A stretch of 64,000 bases of DNA. It comes from Sphagnum magellanicum. Its lineage: Eukaryota; Streptophyta; Sphagnopsida; Sphagnales; Sphagnaceae. This document shows, one piece after another, positions 12,096 through 24,189 of the stretch. Position numbers and translations under genes: made by a program. The notes under the pieces were generated by a model, which was not told the origin of the DNA, did not search any database, and worked only from the letters and a program-made list of their open reading frames with translations. Every line of letters begins with the position of its first letter. Within the stretch, counting starts at the first letter, position 1. The stretch covers positions 16,352,041-16,416,040 of the forward strand of contig CM038917.1 of the NCBI GenBank assembly GCA_021904315.1. The letters are read 5' to 3'.

Positions 12096-12719
12096 AATAA
12101 GGTGTTTTGTTTTACATTTTTGTTTTTAAAAACATGGGCATATGGGATGAATCAATAAAATTGATTTAACCCAAAATAAAATAAAAATATCCATGTACTT
12201 ACACCTAACTATCTCCTTCCCTAACTTACTTACCTAATTTTCTACCTAAATAGGTATTTGGCCTAAGTAGGTAAATAGGTAAGTAAATACTTAATTCAAC
12301 CTACATACTTAAATATTGATTAAAATTTAATTTGGAAATTTTCAATTAATATGCCACATGGCAAATTTCGATTGCACCATGTGTCATAATCTAAACCATC
12401 CAAACATAAAAATTAAATGTTTTAGATTATTTCAAAATAATAATAAATATTTTTTTATTATTAAAAGTTGGGACATGTGGCAACACATAACTTGTTCCCA
12501 TTGTTCACCAAAAAAATCGCATCTTACTTGCAAGCGACAATATATATATGACTAGTCAAAGGATGAAGGTGTATTTAGTTGATTTTTTTCCATCCAAAAT
12601 TCGTTGTTGTTTGCGACTAGTGTCAATGCGACTATTAAAATTTTAGTTGCAAATGTCACTTGTAATTAAAAATTAGTCATAGGGACCAATTGCAAAATGG
12701 CCATTTTCTACTGGTGTTA

Positions 12720-13470
12720 CAACAAAAGCAATAATCGAACCATAATCAAATTGGTAAGAGAATATGTTCACGTGGTTGAAGGTAAGGGTACTATGACTTT
12801 CTCTCATTCCACATGTCTATAACAAATTCCTAATGTTTTTCATGTTCCTAGAGTAACTGAGAATTTGTTGTTCATAAGAGCCACCATGGACAAGGGATGT
12901 CATGTTGTGTTCAATCCAAACGATTGCTGGGTAATGACCACTCAAGAAATCGAAGAAGGTGGTGGTTGTTGGCAAATGACACAATATCAATGGACCTTAC
13001 AAACTAGAAGGATTCAAACAAAAAAAGGTTGTTTTTATGGCAAATCATGTTGCATCTATCAAGTTGTGGCATAAGCATTTCAAACATTTGAGCTATCAAA
13101 GTTTGCAACTATTGTCAAATGATGGAAGAGTAAACATGATACCAAAGTTGTCAACTACATATCATGTTCATGTTTGTGGAGGATGGATGACAAGGAAGAA
13201 AACCAAATAGGAGATTCCAAAATTCAGCAACACATGGATGATAGTACAGAATGCATTCATTTGTTGCAACTTATGTGAACCATTGTCATATGCCTCCTTA
13301 AGGGGATCTCAATACTTCATAAACTTCACTGATGATGTGAGTAAAAAAACATGGGTCTATTTCATGAAAGAAAAAAATCAATCTTTCCAAAGGTTTCAAG
13401 CATATTTGTCAAGTCCCACAAATTTATTTATTTTTGGGACAATGATGAGCAATGTGTCAAACCGCCAAAC
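12720..13470 (+). pseudogene. Copia pre-integrase and integrase relic
   Basis: In shifting frames one reads HVVEGKGTMTFSHST, NVFHVPRVTENLL, GCHVVFNPNDCW and TTQEI, then the GAG-pre-integrase block with IKLWHKHFKHLSYQSL and LSNDGRV. After that come a degenerate HHCC-type C-x-x-C and the start of the integrase core with SQYFINFTDDVSKKTWVYF (about 13,300-13,370), corresponding to the usual catalytic block in which the first Asp of DDE lies. At least three frame changes and several stops are present. The text ends near 13,470, so the remaining core and all of RT are absent. Confidence 0.85.
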
Positions 13471-13480
13471 TAATTAATGA

Positions 13481-15796
13481 GAGAAAGTTGCAGTTCTCTA
13501 AAGGAAATGCCTATCTAGTTCCTTGATCAAACCTAGTTCAATCTTGGACTATGTTCACCATGTCAAATAGTTGTGATATATGTACTTGTGTGCAATAGTT
13601 TTTTGGAATTTGGAATAGTTTAGGTGCCATATATTTAAGTTGTTCGAATGTTCACTATGTCAATTGTGTTTATGGAGGAGCTCAATGTGCTTAACACCTT
13701 GGCTTCCTCAAAATCAACCAGTTTCACATCAACATAACCTTGATCTTCTAGTTATGGGACTAATCATGTAAAAGTTACAAGAATGTTGAAAGGTTTTATA
13801 TCTAGATGGGACACTCCCTTTCCATGCATGTATTTCAAGGCCTTTGCTATCTAAAACACGGGTTAAAATCCTTAACCATTGCACCAAATTTTTTTTATGT
13901 AATAATATATGACATCATAGACATTTTAAATTTTTAACATTCTAAATAGGTTGACCTAAGCTAACCTAGATTAATTTAAACTAACTTAGTTGACTTAGTT
14001 ACATGAGCTAACTTAGCTCATGTACATACAAAGGTTGACCTAATTATGTACATATGACCCAATTCTTGACAATGTCTTAGCCTACATTTGTATGACCTAA
14101 CCTACATAAATACAACCTAGCCTATGTAATTTATTATGTTGTTATTGCTACTCCTCTCATTCATCCATTTTCTCATTGTAAATTAGATAGTAGTCATGTA
14201 ACATGTTTTATTACTTCAAGTGTTTTCTTGCACTTGTAAAGACTTGCGCCCATATGTTTCATTTAATAGAAGGCACCTTACTTAGCATAATTGTTCTTCT
14301 ACTAATTGTGGGCTATTTCAAGAAATTGAATGCCCACTTTCAATGGGCATTTCAAAAAAATGCTTCACCTATATTTTTATTTTTTGAAACGAAATAAATT
14401 GGAATTCAACATAGGTTCTTATGCTTAATAAAACCCTTAGTAATGGGCTTTATTGAAATCAAGCACATGTTCAACTACACTTCACATCAACCTTTATTCA
14501 AGTAAAACCCACAACCAAGGACTTTACCCTATTATAATGATATGTAGTTCATAATCATGACATCCTTTCTAATCATCATCATCATCTATTTTCTCAAGAC
14601 CTTTTCACACATAAAGTTAGTTATTTAAAAAAGGTTATGATTATGATATAAATGAAAAAGTTAGGGTTATTTTTTATTTTAAGTTTTAAATTTGTTCAAT
14701 GGTGTAGCTATTTTTATACTAGTATTTTCATTCATATATTTTAATAAAATACCCCTACAAATAAATATAGTAGATGCCATCACATTTTTATTTTTTTTAA
14801 TTGGCCAATAAGTAGAATAATAAGGAAGTCTCACCATGATGGTTTTAGAAGCTACAAAATCTTTCATTTTGTTGTCTCCTATATTCTATGTGCCTTATGC
14901 ATAGGTCATTCCCACATTGTTTCCTTCAACAATTTATGTGTTATTCAAATAATTTGCTCATGTGTCATCTCCTTTGATAGTTTGTTTGATCTTTGCATAA
15001 CTTATTCTTTCGCCATTTCCTTCAACAACCAATGTGCTCTTCACATGTCACACTTTTATGTTGTCTCCTTTGACAAGACTTGTATTTTTGTGTCATTGTG
15101 TTGCACCATCAAAGTTGTTGTCAAAGTTTTTTTTGTTTTTGTTCTCCATTTTCTAATTATTGTGTTGTTTTGATTGTATATGTGTTCAAGTATTTTTTTC
15201 TATGTATTTTTTTCAAATCAATTCAACATTTTTATAGGTTTTTTGATGTTTGTGATTATGAAAATGTTTTTGGTATGTGTTTTTATTTTTCAATTCTTAT
15301 TTTTCTTTTTCATTTTTCAAAATTTTGTATCATTTGTTTGATCTTGAAGTTTTGATTTTTATTTCTTCAGTTGCTTCAAGTCAATTCTTGATCTTTTAAT
15401 GAGTTTAACATGAAGCCATTGAAATAATACATATTGATGCATTTCTTCTAAATGTAACTACAAACACATTAGTCATTATCATTGTGCTTTGAAATTGAAT
15501 TGATCAAACCTTTTTGTGTTTATTTCCATTGCAATATACAAAGTATAAAACAACTTTTCATAACTTCATGACTTCTTTGATTTTGCATCAGTAATAACTA
15601 TCTTGCATTAATGAATTAATATTTAACCAAGACTTGGGTGATTAGGTGAAAGTCAAATCTACAACCTAGTATTTTCACTTCTAATGATGCAATATTATGA
15701 TTTGAAATGGATCAAACATTTCAAAATTAACAAAGAATTTGTTAGCCAACTAACTATGAAGTTGAGGCATCTAATGCAAAAGGACACATAATACAA
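13481..15796. other. AT-rich spacer, no gene recognised
   Basis: It contains a local TTGACCTAA/CTAACCTA-rich stretch (13,950-14,120), including a CATGAGCTAACTTAGCTCATG palindrome near 14,005-14,030, and a T-rich stretch (15,060-15,360). Open frames here are low-complexity and unassigned. Confidence 0.45.
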
Positions 15797-16640
15797 ATGC
15801 ATAATACGAGTGTTGTATTCATGTTGCATCCTTATTTTACAAGCATGTTCATCAAGAAAAGTACCTCCATTAATGTAGCAAAATGTTTGCAATTGGCCCA
15901 AGTTTGCAATCCATTTGGTTTTGTGAGAGTTTGTGTATGCAATCAACATGTTTTTCAAGAATCAAATCAAGTGGTTAAAAGTGGAAACTTGGCAATGGTG
16001 ATGGTTGAGTTCAAGGAGTTTTGTGGCCTACCATCTATCCATGGTGCTATCGCTTTATTTGATAACACTTTGGATATTTTCAATATTGAAAAGTATACTA
16101 CAAATCATCACTATTTAAATGTAAAGCCATTTTGCAATAATTTATTTTTTCAAATCTAAAGCTTATAATATGCAATTGAAAGTTGTTGATTTCATGAAAA
16201 AGTTTAGAAATGTTTTCATATAAACGTCAATTTCAATGAATGGTGTTGGTATACTACATATTTCAACCTTGTACCAAAATGTTAACCATGGAGATTTGTC
16301 TAGACTAAATCATGGTGCATAAAACTTAGAATTTTATTTGATTGGAGACGAAAGGTTATCTTTTGCTCCCTTGATTGATGATTCCACATCAACAAGTTGG
16401 TAATCCATACCATCATAGAAGCATTGTTCAACAAACACCATTAATTTAATGAGGAGGGAATGTTTTGGATATTGCTTTTGGCATTCTAAAGAAGAGATTT
16501 AGAGAATTAATGTTCAAAATGAACTTGCATCTTCTTTCTTTACTTAATGTAATGGTTTGTTGTTGTATTTTTTACAACATGATCCTAGATGGGAAGGACT
16601 TCGACATCAATACATTAATGATCTAAATTGAGTTGGAAAA
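15797..16640 (+). pseudogene. PIF/Harbinger transposase relic (DDE_Tnp_4 / HARBI1-like nuclease)
   Basis: Text typical of the Harbinger nuclease can be followed with frame changes: QVVKSGN..., FKEFCGLPSIHGAI (about 16,010-16,050), KYTTNHHYLNVK, a YLIGDERL block (about 16,340), IPHTIIEALFNKHH (about 16,410), then AFGILKKRFRELMFK and CCCIFYNMILDGKD (16,470-16,610). This is the family order GLPN-GAID, Y-S, D in the middle, YL-GD-GYPL, E-AFG-LK-RF. By my alignment all three catalytic positions are changed: D to A (GCT) after GAI, D to G (GGT, about 16,242), and E to D (GAT, about 16,468). Stops are also present. No MYB-like second ORF and no terminal repeats were identified, so element limits are unknown. 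Confidence 0.8.
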
Positions 16641-19600
16641 ATTTGTGAATTTTGTGCATAAAATTGGACAAGGTTAAAAAGATTTTAATGTAAATCAAAT
16701 AATTGACAATGATGCTAAATTAGAATTAAAAGGTGTTGAAATTTCAAAAATAGGTCAATGAAGTATGCCTTGGAAATAGGTTGCACAAAGGACATTGATT
16801 CCTTATTGGATTTCAACTATTTAATTTTCAAGATCAAAGTTCAATGAATTACAGGTTCTAAACATATGCAATATCCATTGTTATGTTTTCATCTTCAAAC
16901 ATCTAATTATTCAAACTTGTTAATCTTGTTATTATCATGATGAATTCAAAGATTAGTTGGATTCACTTGATCTTGAGTTGGAGCTATGTCCTCTTCTAAT
17001 GAACCTAAAGCCAAATCCATAGGTGTAGGCATAATGGATTTATCTTTGATGAAGGCATGGCACATCATAATGCTAAGTGGAAAAAACACATTCACCATTG
17101 ACCTTTGTTTGTCTTGTGAATTTTTTTAATCTCTTTACATGAGAAACTTCAATTGATCATTATTAGTGCGTTCATGGATCTTGGTACAACATTCTTTCAT
17201 TTCCAATTACATGAGGTTGATGCGACCCATTGCTTCCAATATGACCTTGCTAGTTTTATTTGTCACATCTATGATAGGTGAAAAAATGTTTGAACATTTG
17301 CATTTCACCCTTGTGTTCCCAAGTGTGGGGTGTTTGCACACTATGGTGACCTTATATGAACATCACAATGGTAGTTTTTCATGTATTCCCTAGATACAAG
17401 AAAATAAATAAAATAAAATTCATTGAAATAATAAAAAAAGACTCAATTATTTAAAATTATTATAATCAACCTTCCAAGAATGAAAAAATCAAATCAAAAT
17501 CATGGATAACCAATAACTAATGGACTTTTGAATTTCCTCACACTTTTTGTCACACTTGTAAAACTCATGGATATGGACTTTTATTTTACAATGTGTTAAT
17601 CTTATGTGTTTGAAATTTTGGGATATTGGATGAATCATATTTTAAAAACTAAATATCCATGGAATGAATGAAATGTGATTTTAATTTACTATGTTATGGC
17701 CTTTTTAAAATCTCAAAAATTGCAATTATTTTAAAAGCCCTTCTAAGCATTTAAAAAAATTATTTAAAAAAAAAATCTTTTGTGATTTTTTTTTATGTCT
17801 TATAACATCATAATTTGAAATTATGAATGGAAAAAAATGTTACTTTCAATATCATCTAAATAATTTTAAGCCAGTTTTCAACTACAAAAGGACTTTGAAA
17901 AGGGACTTTAATTCACCGAAATTGTCACACCCTAATGTGCTTTCGCTTTGTGACTAGAATTATTGGAGGTTGTGTACAACTAGTGCATGCATTATGAACA
18001 TCAAAAAGTTATCTCATGATTCAAGAAAGGGTGTTGAGGCTTTTGATTATCTATATAATTATCCAAGATCACAAAATTTACTTGTGCATGTGCATTGGTT
18101 TGTTCAATTGGAGGTTGATCATTTGGTATGTAATCATCACCAATAAAATGAACGTTGTTGTGCAAAATCTTGATCCTTTTGTGTGTCAACTTCAAATACT
18201 TATGCAATATGATTCCCATCTTTAACATGAAGAAGAACTTTAATGATGTACTTTCCTTGAAGAACTTTATTAATTTCATATTTTTTTTATAGAACTACAC
18301 GGGCAAATCAAATTTATCATGCTCATTAATAATCAAATCTTAAAACAATGTGTGATGGCTGATGCATGTGTGATAATAACATTTTTTTCCTAGAGAGGTC
18401 ACTCCTTATATATTTTAGGAACCACTTGAAGCAAGGATATTTTTTAATATGCTATGAAATAATGGCATATTCTTAACATATTATAAATATATTTTCAAAA
18501 CATTTTCAAAATGAATTATTGGCACCTTATATACATTCAAATAAATTATAATTTTTTTTTAATAAGTTGCACCCTATATTTTTTGCATGCCATTTGTACT
18601 AAAATGGAAGTCACCTCCCCAAAAAATCTTTAAATTGTAATAAAAACTAAACTTATTCCATTTGTCTTTGCACATTTTATCATTGTGAGGAATCCTAATG
18701 TGAACTTGCTTTCAAAGGTCTTTTGATATTTTGTTCAATGTTTTACATCACAAACTTACCAAGCTTCATAGCCTCGTATAAATTTTGTGCAAAATCTAGT
18801 TTTCATAAGTTCATGCAAAAATCACACAAATTTTGTGTTATGGTCAATATGAATAATATTTGTACATATTCAATATTTTAAATATTCAAACATATGAGAC
18901 ATTAATTTTGAATGACATACGTGAATGTTCATGTTTAATACACAAAAATCGCATAGTTTTATCCAAAATTACATTACAATAATTGCATGATTTAATTCCT
19001 ACGTATTTCACATCAAAACATCACAAGTAAAAAAGACATATAATTTATATAGAAGTAAAATGTATATTTTTCGTGCCATTTTTACACTTCGAAGCCCACT
19101 GATGTTGCATGGACATATTGTTTTACGATTTTTGTATGGATTCTATTGAAATTTTGTAATATTGTAAGTTTTTAATATATAATAACCACCATATGAGCTT
19201 TTAAATCTATTAACTCCTTTTGAAGCACATGTTCACATTTGATAAGATCCAACATTTTGTTTTACTCCCAATTCATAGTACTTTGATGAACTTTGTGACT
19301 CCCTCCTTTTGATAATGCTCCACCTTTCCTTCATGTTGCCATGGTTGCATTACCTATTGATGCATTGTTTGATTTCATCACAAATTTAACCAATTGTAAA
19401 ATATGATGCAAGAAATTGAACTACAACAATTAGCGAAGAATTACAAATAAATGTTATGTAATCCAACCATGAGTTGCAAGGATTGCTAGACAATCAATAA
19501 AAACTTGTAAAAAACATTACAACATTCAACAAAAAGTTATGCAATTAAATGTAAAAGTAATTTATAGTGAATGGGAGGAGGCTTTGCAAGGGATGGAGGG

Positions 19601-20370
19601 AAACATATTGTATGGCGGTATTTTCCTTATCTTGTTTCCGAATGATAAATTATCAATGATGGTAGTTGGAAAAAGTTTAATTTCTGAAAGATTTTTTCAT
19701 TCAAGGTAATAAAACTACTAATGGATTTACCATTTTTTGTTAGTCACATTGATAATGAGCCATGTGACATGCCACATGGTAATGTAATCTATTTATCTCA
19801 CAAAACATGTTTGAATTTGAACATAGGTACATAGTTCTCAAAACTCTACCTCAATAAAAATTCCTATTGTATTACAATAGAAGGTGACAATAAGGTGGGT
19901 CCTCTCCTTTCAAGTGAATCAAAAGGCTTCTATTTGTAGAATCAAGATTCTTTAGGTTGCTCTTTAGGTTGGGTAAGGAACTCAAATGGAGTTGTTTGGG
20001 GAATGGGGGGGTATTGTCCCCAACTTCTTCCCCCACATAGAGCTTCATTCCTAGAACAACCCCATTTTTAGTCCAAATCTTACACAAGAAATGTTTTACA
20101 CTTTCATGAAACATTCCAAGGTTTTTCACTTTGTATTTTGAACACACCTCTTTGCGTAGAAGATTCATTCATCACTTAAAGGAACCTTTCATTGAAAACA
20201 TGCACACCTTCTACAATTTGAATTAAAAAACCTTTCATGTTTTATGCGCGAATAGGCCTCCTCTCATGGGCCTCCCCTAATTTTTGGGCCTACAACCTTA
20301 GGCTACTACTCTTGATGTACTGACCCTCAATTTAGGGGAGGACCATCAGAGCAAGCCTTGCCTTTATGAA
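16641..20370. other. 3.7 kb intergenic DNA without recognisable gene
   Basis: The stretch is AT-rich with scattered short frames. A minus-strand frame at 18,279-18,001 (with GDDYIPNDQPPIEQTNAH) looks protein-like but was not assigned. GTCACACCCTAATGTGC near 17,925 is vaguely LTR-start-like but has no partner. Confidence 0.4.
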
Positions 20371-20376
20371 ATTCTT

Positions 20377-21300
20377 TTACTTTGATACCCGGAGGGTACC
20401 ACCGTAGATTGTAATGTTGTGTGCCCGGGTATCACAGAAGGATGTCCTTTTTCGTCCTGTAGAAACGTTTTCATCCGTTTTGAAACAGATGTAAAATGAG
20501 TCGTCGATGAAACGTGGTTCAAAGCAGAAGATGAAGAAGAAAACGCGGGAACGCGACCAGACGAATCCTCCCTCGCGCACGCGGACAGACACAAGACTGC
20601 GGGAGGGATACGTGACACACAGGCGGAGAGGACAGACGAACAGACGGGAGGCGCAGATGCACATGCGCGCCTTTGTACGACCTCCCTCGCTCGACTGCGT
20701 AGCGAAATCATCAGTGGCTTGGTTAGTCTCTGTGCAGAAGGGGATGGGAAAATTCGCCTCCTCTTTAGGCTTTGTGTGTGGGGTTTTTGGGCCTCTATAT
20801 TTTCGTGGACGGAAGCAAACGGTTTTGCAGGGTTTGCATTCTTTTGTCATACACTCCTTGCCATTCGAGGAGCTTAGATTGGCAGTGAATCTGTATTGTA
20901 CTGGCAGCGGTTTTTCTAATAATAAAGTGCTGAATAGGTGATCTCCAATCGATTGTCTGCATTGCATTGCATTTCTCTCTTTGCCTAGGGTTTTGATACC
21001 GTCACTTTTCGCGTGCCTTCTGCGCAACTGTTGTTGCTGCGCATGTCCATGACGCTAATCGTTCTACATCAATATTCGAAGTTTCAGAGCCGGAACCCGC
21101 CATTTTGGTCTCGGGGGTTTTTCTTTTCTTCTTGGCATCATTGTGAACACTTTTGCTTTGGTCATATGCACCTCAGTTAGCGGTTCTTCAGGGCGTTAAC
21201 CTGGCCGTTAAGTGTTCCTTCTGTAGGAGATTAGATGTGGTTCAAGGTTTGGGGTTTCTCAATGTCTGATGTGATGATGCCTTGACAGGAAACGTGAACA
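20377..21300 (+). promoter_or_regulatory. CpG-rich block upstream of the RPA1-derived sequence (possible ancestral promoter)
   Basis: Between about 20,500 and 20,720 CpG dinucleotides are frequent (GCGGGAACGCGACC, CTCGCGCACGCGGAC), in sharp contrast with the surrounding AT-rich DNA. A GCGGGAA word at 20,545 is close to the E2F site (GCGSSAAA), and a CTCTATATTTTC at about 20,788 could be a TATA element. E2F control of replication genes in plants is established; its relevance here is inference. Overlapping open frames on both strands (20,377-21,027 minus, 20,507-20,941 plus) match nothing and probably reflect the lack of AT-rich stops. The N-terminal OB fold of RPA1 was not found here. Confidence 0.4.
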
Positions 21301-21389
21301 TTACCAATGTAGGATATAGACGAGAGATTGCAGGTGCAGGTTTACTCTGGAAATTATAAATATACTCTTTAAAGAGTGAAGGAGCAAAC

Positions 21390-24185
21390 ATTGTGCCTCA
21401 GACTGCAGGATTTTTTAAACCCCTTCACTGAACTACTTCTGTTCCTGAGGCTAAGACTGACTTTGGTTGCTTTCAAAGGCCAGCAGCTATGGGTGGAATA
21501 GGTGGGGGCATTAGTCAGCAAGTTCAGCAACACAACACTTATGGAAGACCCATGGTTGTTCCTTCCTACCATCCTTCCCTCCATGTACTTTTACAAATAT
21601 GGTTCAATTGTTAAGAATGAAGCAGCTGCCAGAATTGTGCCAATTGATGCTTTGAAATTATGCTGGGGTCTGTGGATGATGAAGGCAAGAATGGCTGCAG
21701 AAAGTGATATATCCACCATTTCCATAATGCACCAGGAGATTGTAAAGTCTTCTCCTTTGACCTTTCGAATTCAGGTCAAGGAGAGATTTGAGCTACTTGT
21801 TTCAATAATGCTGTACAATGTAGATCAGTTATATTACTATATTGAGTGAGCAGGGTGTATTTGGTTTCAAACAGTTCTCGAAAGGCGGCATAGAAGAAAT
21901 TCAATCATTCGGAGGAAATGACTGCAAAATACTGCAGAAATCAGGACCAACAGTGGAGCTTTGCTTTTGAGGAGGATGGATCAATCCCTACGCTGTACTT
22001 CAACTTTCAGCCTATTAGTGACATTTAGAGAACGGAGAATAATGCAATGCTGGATTTCATTGGGATTGTTGGGTTGACCAATGTCTCAGGTACTGTTACT
22101 TGCAAAAGGTATTGAGACTCACAAAAACCCTCACCAGATTAAGGATGTGTCTGGCTGCAGGGTGGAACTTGCAATGTAGGGCAGTTTGTGCCATAAAGCA
22201 GGCAGCAGCTACAAGATCTTTGTTGCTCTGGCCATCTGGCTTTGATGGTGAGCTGGGTCAGCAAATTCAGAATATTCAGAGGTCAGCAAGTCAGTTGGAA
22301 CAATATCTTTTCCACAGCTATTGTGGATCATGATATACCAGCAGTGTATCAGCTCTGGGATGGGCTTGATCAGGTGGGAAGACAGTCACTTTCACAATCA
22401 ATAACTGGGGTTGTGGAACTGGCATGCATGCTGAACTCTGCAAATCAGTCTGTGCAATCAAAGGTGAAGGACTGGGCAGAACTGATCAACCTGACTGGAT
22501 AAACAGTGAGAGCTACAGCTTTTTGTATGAAGCCTGATAGTTTCTGCTATACTGCCTGCCCACTTGACAATGGTGGTAAGCAGTGCAACAAGAAAGCAAC
22601 CTACAATGTGATGGCATGGGGCTGTGTGATAGAAGTGTCCACTCTGTACCTGAGTGTGATGACAGGTCAGTGACTTTTCCATCCTAATTATTCAAGACAT
22701 AGTCCTGTGACTTCACCCTCATGATTCACTGATTGAGGGGGCCTTTTTAACAACTAGATTTGGTAGCATGTATGGAACTGTGTTTGCTTCTATATGCACT
22801 CCATGTAACTACCAGTGGAGAATGGCAATGAGTATCTGTCCTTCATTGAAATTTGCAATGCCTCTTTGGTTTGCTGTTCAGAACTTGATCAACATTCAAG
22901 TAGATGAATTTATATGGAAGGATGAGGTACTTGGAGGTTGTAATGCGTTGAGATTGGATTTATTGACAGTTTCCAGAGAAGATATGTTCAGAACAATTTA
23001 GAGAATGTACCTCTTTGAAACCTTTGAAAGTTTCACAATGAGATATTGCTGTCAGAACCATTTTGAGATGTTCAAATTTGGGGTAACTTAAATTAAGGAT
23101 TTCAATGACAGATCTTGACATTAAGAGAGAACTTATGTTAATAAGCTTGAGAACTGATTTCTTGGATGTGAAAATAATGAATCATGTGGAGCAAGGCTTT
23201 TTTGGCTGAAATCTTCTAAGCGACACCTATAACTTCAATGCAACAGATGTGAGTGTACAGAGGATTTGGGTTGATACAGTTGCATCTGTAGTTGTTGATC
23301 TAATGTTTCTACATTATTCTGCTATCAAGGAATCATTTGGGCTAATGTTGATTCCACTTGCCTAAAGGTACTTGCTTGATATCAATGTGCAAGAACATAC
23401 TTGTCCAACATGGGTTACTGCCTTCTAGGGGTTTTTGGCAATGAGACTTTGCAACACCCATTGAAAGTGCTTTTTATGTGGATCCAAAATGATAACCATA
23501 AGTTCACTGAATCCATACAGAAGACACTTACAATGCACTGCCTGGAGCTGAAGGTGGAAGAAGAGATGAACAATGATGAGCACCAGGTGAAACTTCCTTT
23601 GGTTAGGGCATATCTTATCAACTGCATTGCAGAATTATCTCATGATAGATTTGATTGCAAATTTTAACTGCAGAGAAACTCTTCATAGGCCAATGGGTCC
23701 TGCAACCAATCATGGTGGTACATATCCATCTGGAACACCTGGGTTTTGTGGTTCATTATATGGGATGAGTACCGGTGCAGGCATAGAATGAGAGGTAATC
23801 TGGGCTACTGCATGTGGAGGGGGTGGAAATGGTGCTGACACGGGTGGATATGGAGGGATAACTTGAGTAGGTATGTTGGGGAATGGAAATGCACACAGCT
23901 ATGGAGGAGGCAGTGGTGCTGGTGGTGGCAGAATGCAGTGCTACAAGTATGCACTCCAAGTACGAATAGAAAGGAAGGTCAATTTGCAAAAGAAGTCTGG
24001 TTGAGGTCAAGCTGGGTCCACCAACGGTAGTGGTTATGGTGATGGCACCAGGGGTGCTTCATCAAGCAACCTCTACAAATGTGGACAAGGTGGTCAGTGT
24101 CAAGGAGGAGGTGAAGGTGGGGGATTTATGGTGGGAGATGGAAGTCAGGGTGAGGAGGTGGTTATAGGGGCATTTACAGAGTAGG
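21390..24185 (+). pseudogene. RPA1: Replication protein A large subunit (RPA1/RPA70) pseudogene, intron retained
   Basis: Read with frame changes the whole C-terminal three quarters of plant RPA1 can be followed. The linker runs from 21,390, with QHNTYGRPMVVPSYHPS and VKNEAAARIVPIDAL. DBD-A follows (WMMKARMAAESDIS, NVDQLYYYIE, FNHSEE). DBD-B has EEDGSIPTLYFNFQPISD, ENNAMLDFIGIV, QIKDVSGCRVEL and KSVGTISFPQL. DBD-C has a zinc-ribbon block FCYTACPLDNGGKQCNKKA then WGC and PEC (22,540-22,660). After an intron come RYLLDINVQEHTCPTWVTAF and NDNHKFTESIQK with EEEMNNDEHQVK (23,368-23,630). The tail is Gly-rich with degenerate zinc knuckles (GRMQCYKY, SSNLYKCGQGG). RPA1 binds single-stranded DNA in replication and repair. 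At least ten stops or shifts and no visible N-terminal OB fold make this copy non-functional. Confidence 0.88.
22666..23367 (+). other. Retained GT..AG intron within the RPA1 pseudogene
   Basis: Coding similarity stops at GATGACAG and resumes at GTACTTGCTTGAT. The 702-base interval starts GTCAGT and ends CCTAAAG, and joining the borders restores the conserved D-R-Y-L step of DBD-C. This is the expected structure of a phase-2 intron. Open frames inside it (for example 22,768-23,001) have no RPA similarity. Confidence 0.8.
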
Positions 24186-24189
24186 ATAT

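Larger units (their letters stand above)
10081..12716. mobile_element. Non-autonomous CACTA (En/Spm) element inserted in the copia relic
   Basis: The left end reads CATTAGTAGAAATTGGCCA. The right end, read as complement, is CACCAGTAGAAAATGGCCA: terminal inverted repeats of about 19 bases with three mismatches and a CACTA-like start. TTA flanks both sides (10,078-10,080 and 12,717-12,719), the 3-bp target duplication expected for CACTA. Subterminal zones at both ends carry repeated TTGCRACTA/GTGACTA words in both orientations, another hallmark. The 2.6-kb interior is extremely AT-rich with no transposase, so the element must have been mobilised in trans. Confidence 0.85.
8500..13480 (+). mobile_element. 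Truncated Ty1/copia retrotransposon, interrupted by a CACTA element
   Basis: The order is: possible LTR remnant, primer-binding site at 8845, gag-like region (about 9116-9860), protease/pre-integrase linker, then pre-integrase and integrase text (12,720-13,440). No reverse transcriptase or RNase H text follows, so the element is truncated on its 3' side; neither LTR could be delimited. All frames carry stops and shifts. A 2.6-kb CACTA element separates the two halves, and the host reading frame continues across the site once the insert and one target copy are ignored. The left boundary is approximate. Confidence 0.8.

Noticed and set aside
17925-17960. GTCACACCCTAATGTGC as a possible gypsy LTR start
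   Set aside because: Only a few bases resemble the family G start and no further LTR blocks follow.
20377-21027. 216-codon minus-strand frame, with a 144-codon plus-strand frame opposite
   Set aside because: Both overlap in a CpG-rich block where stops are rare, neither matches a family I know, and the composition is Arg/Cys/Ser-rich as expected from reading GC-rich non-coding DNA.
22768-23001. 77-codon frame inside the RPA1 region
   Set aside because: It lies within the GT..AG interval and has no similarity to RPA1 or another family.
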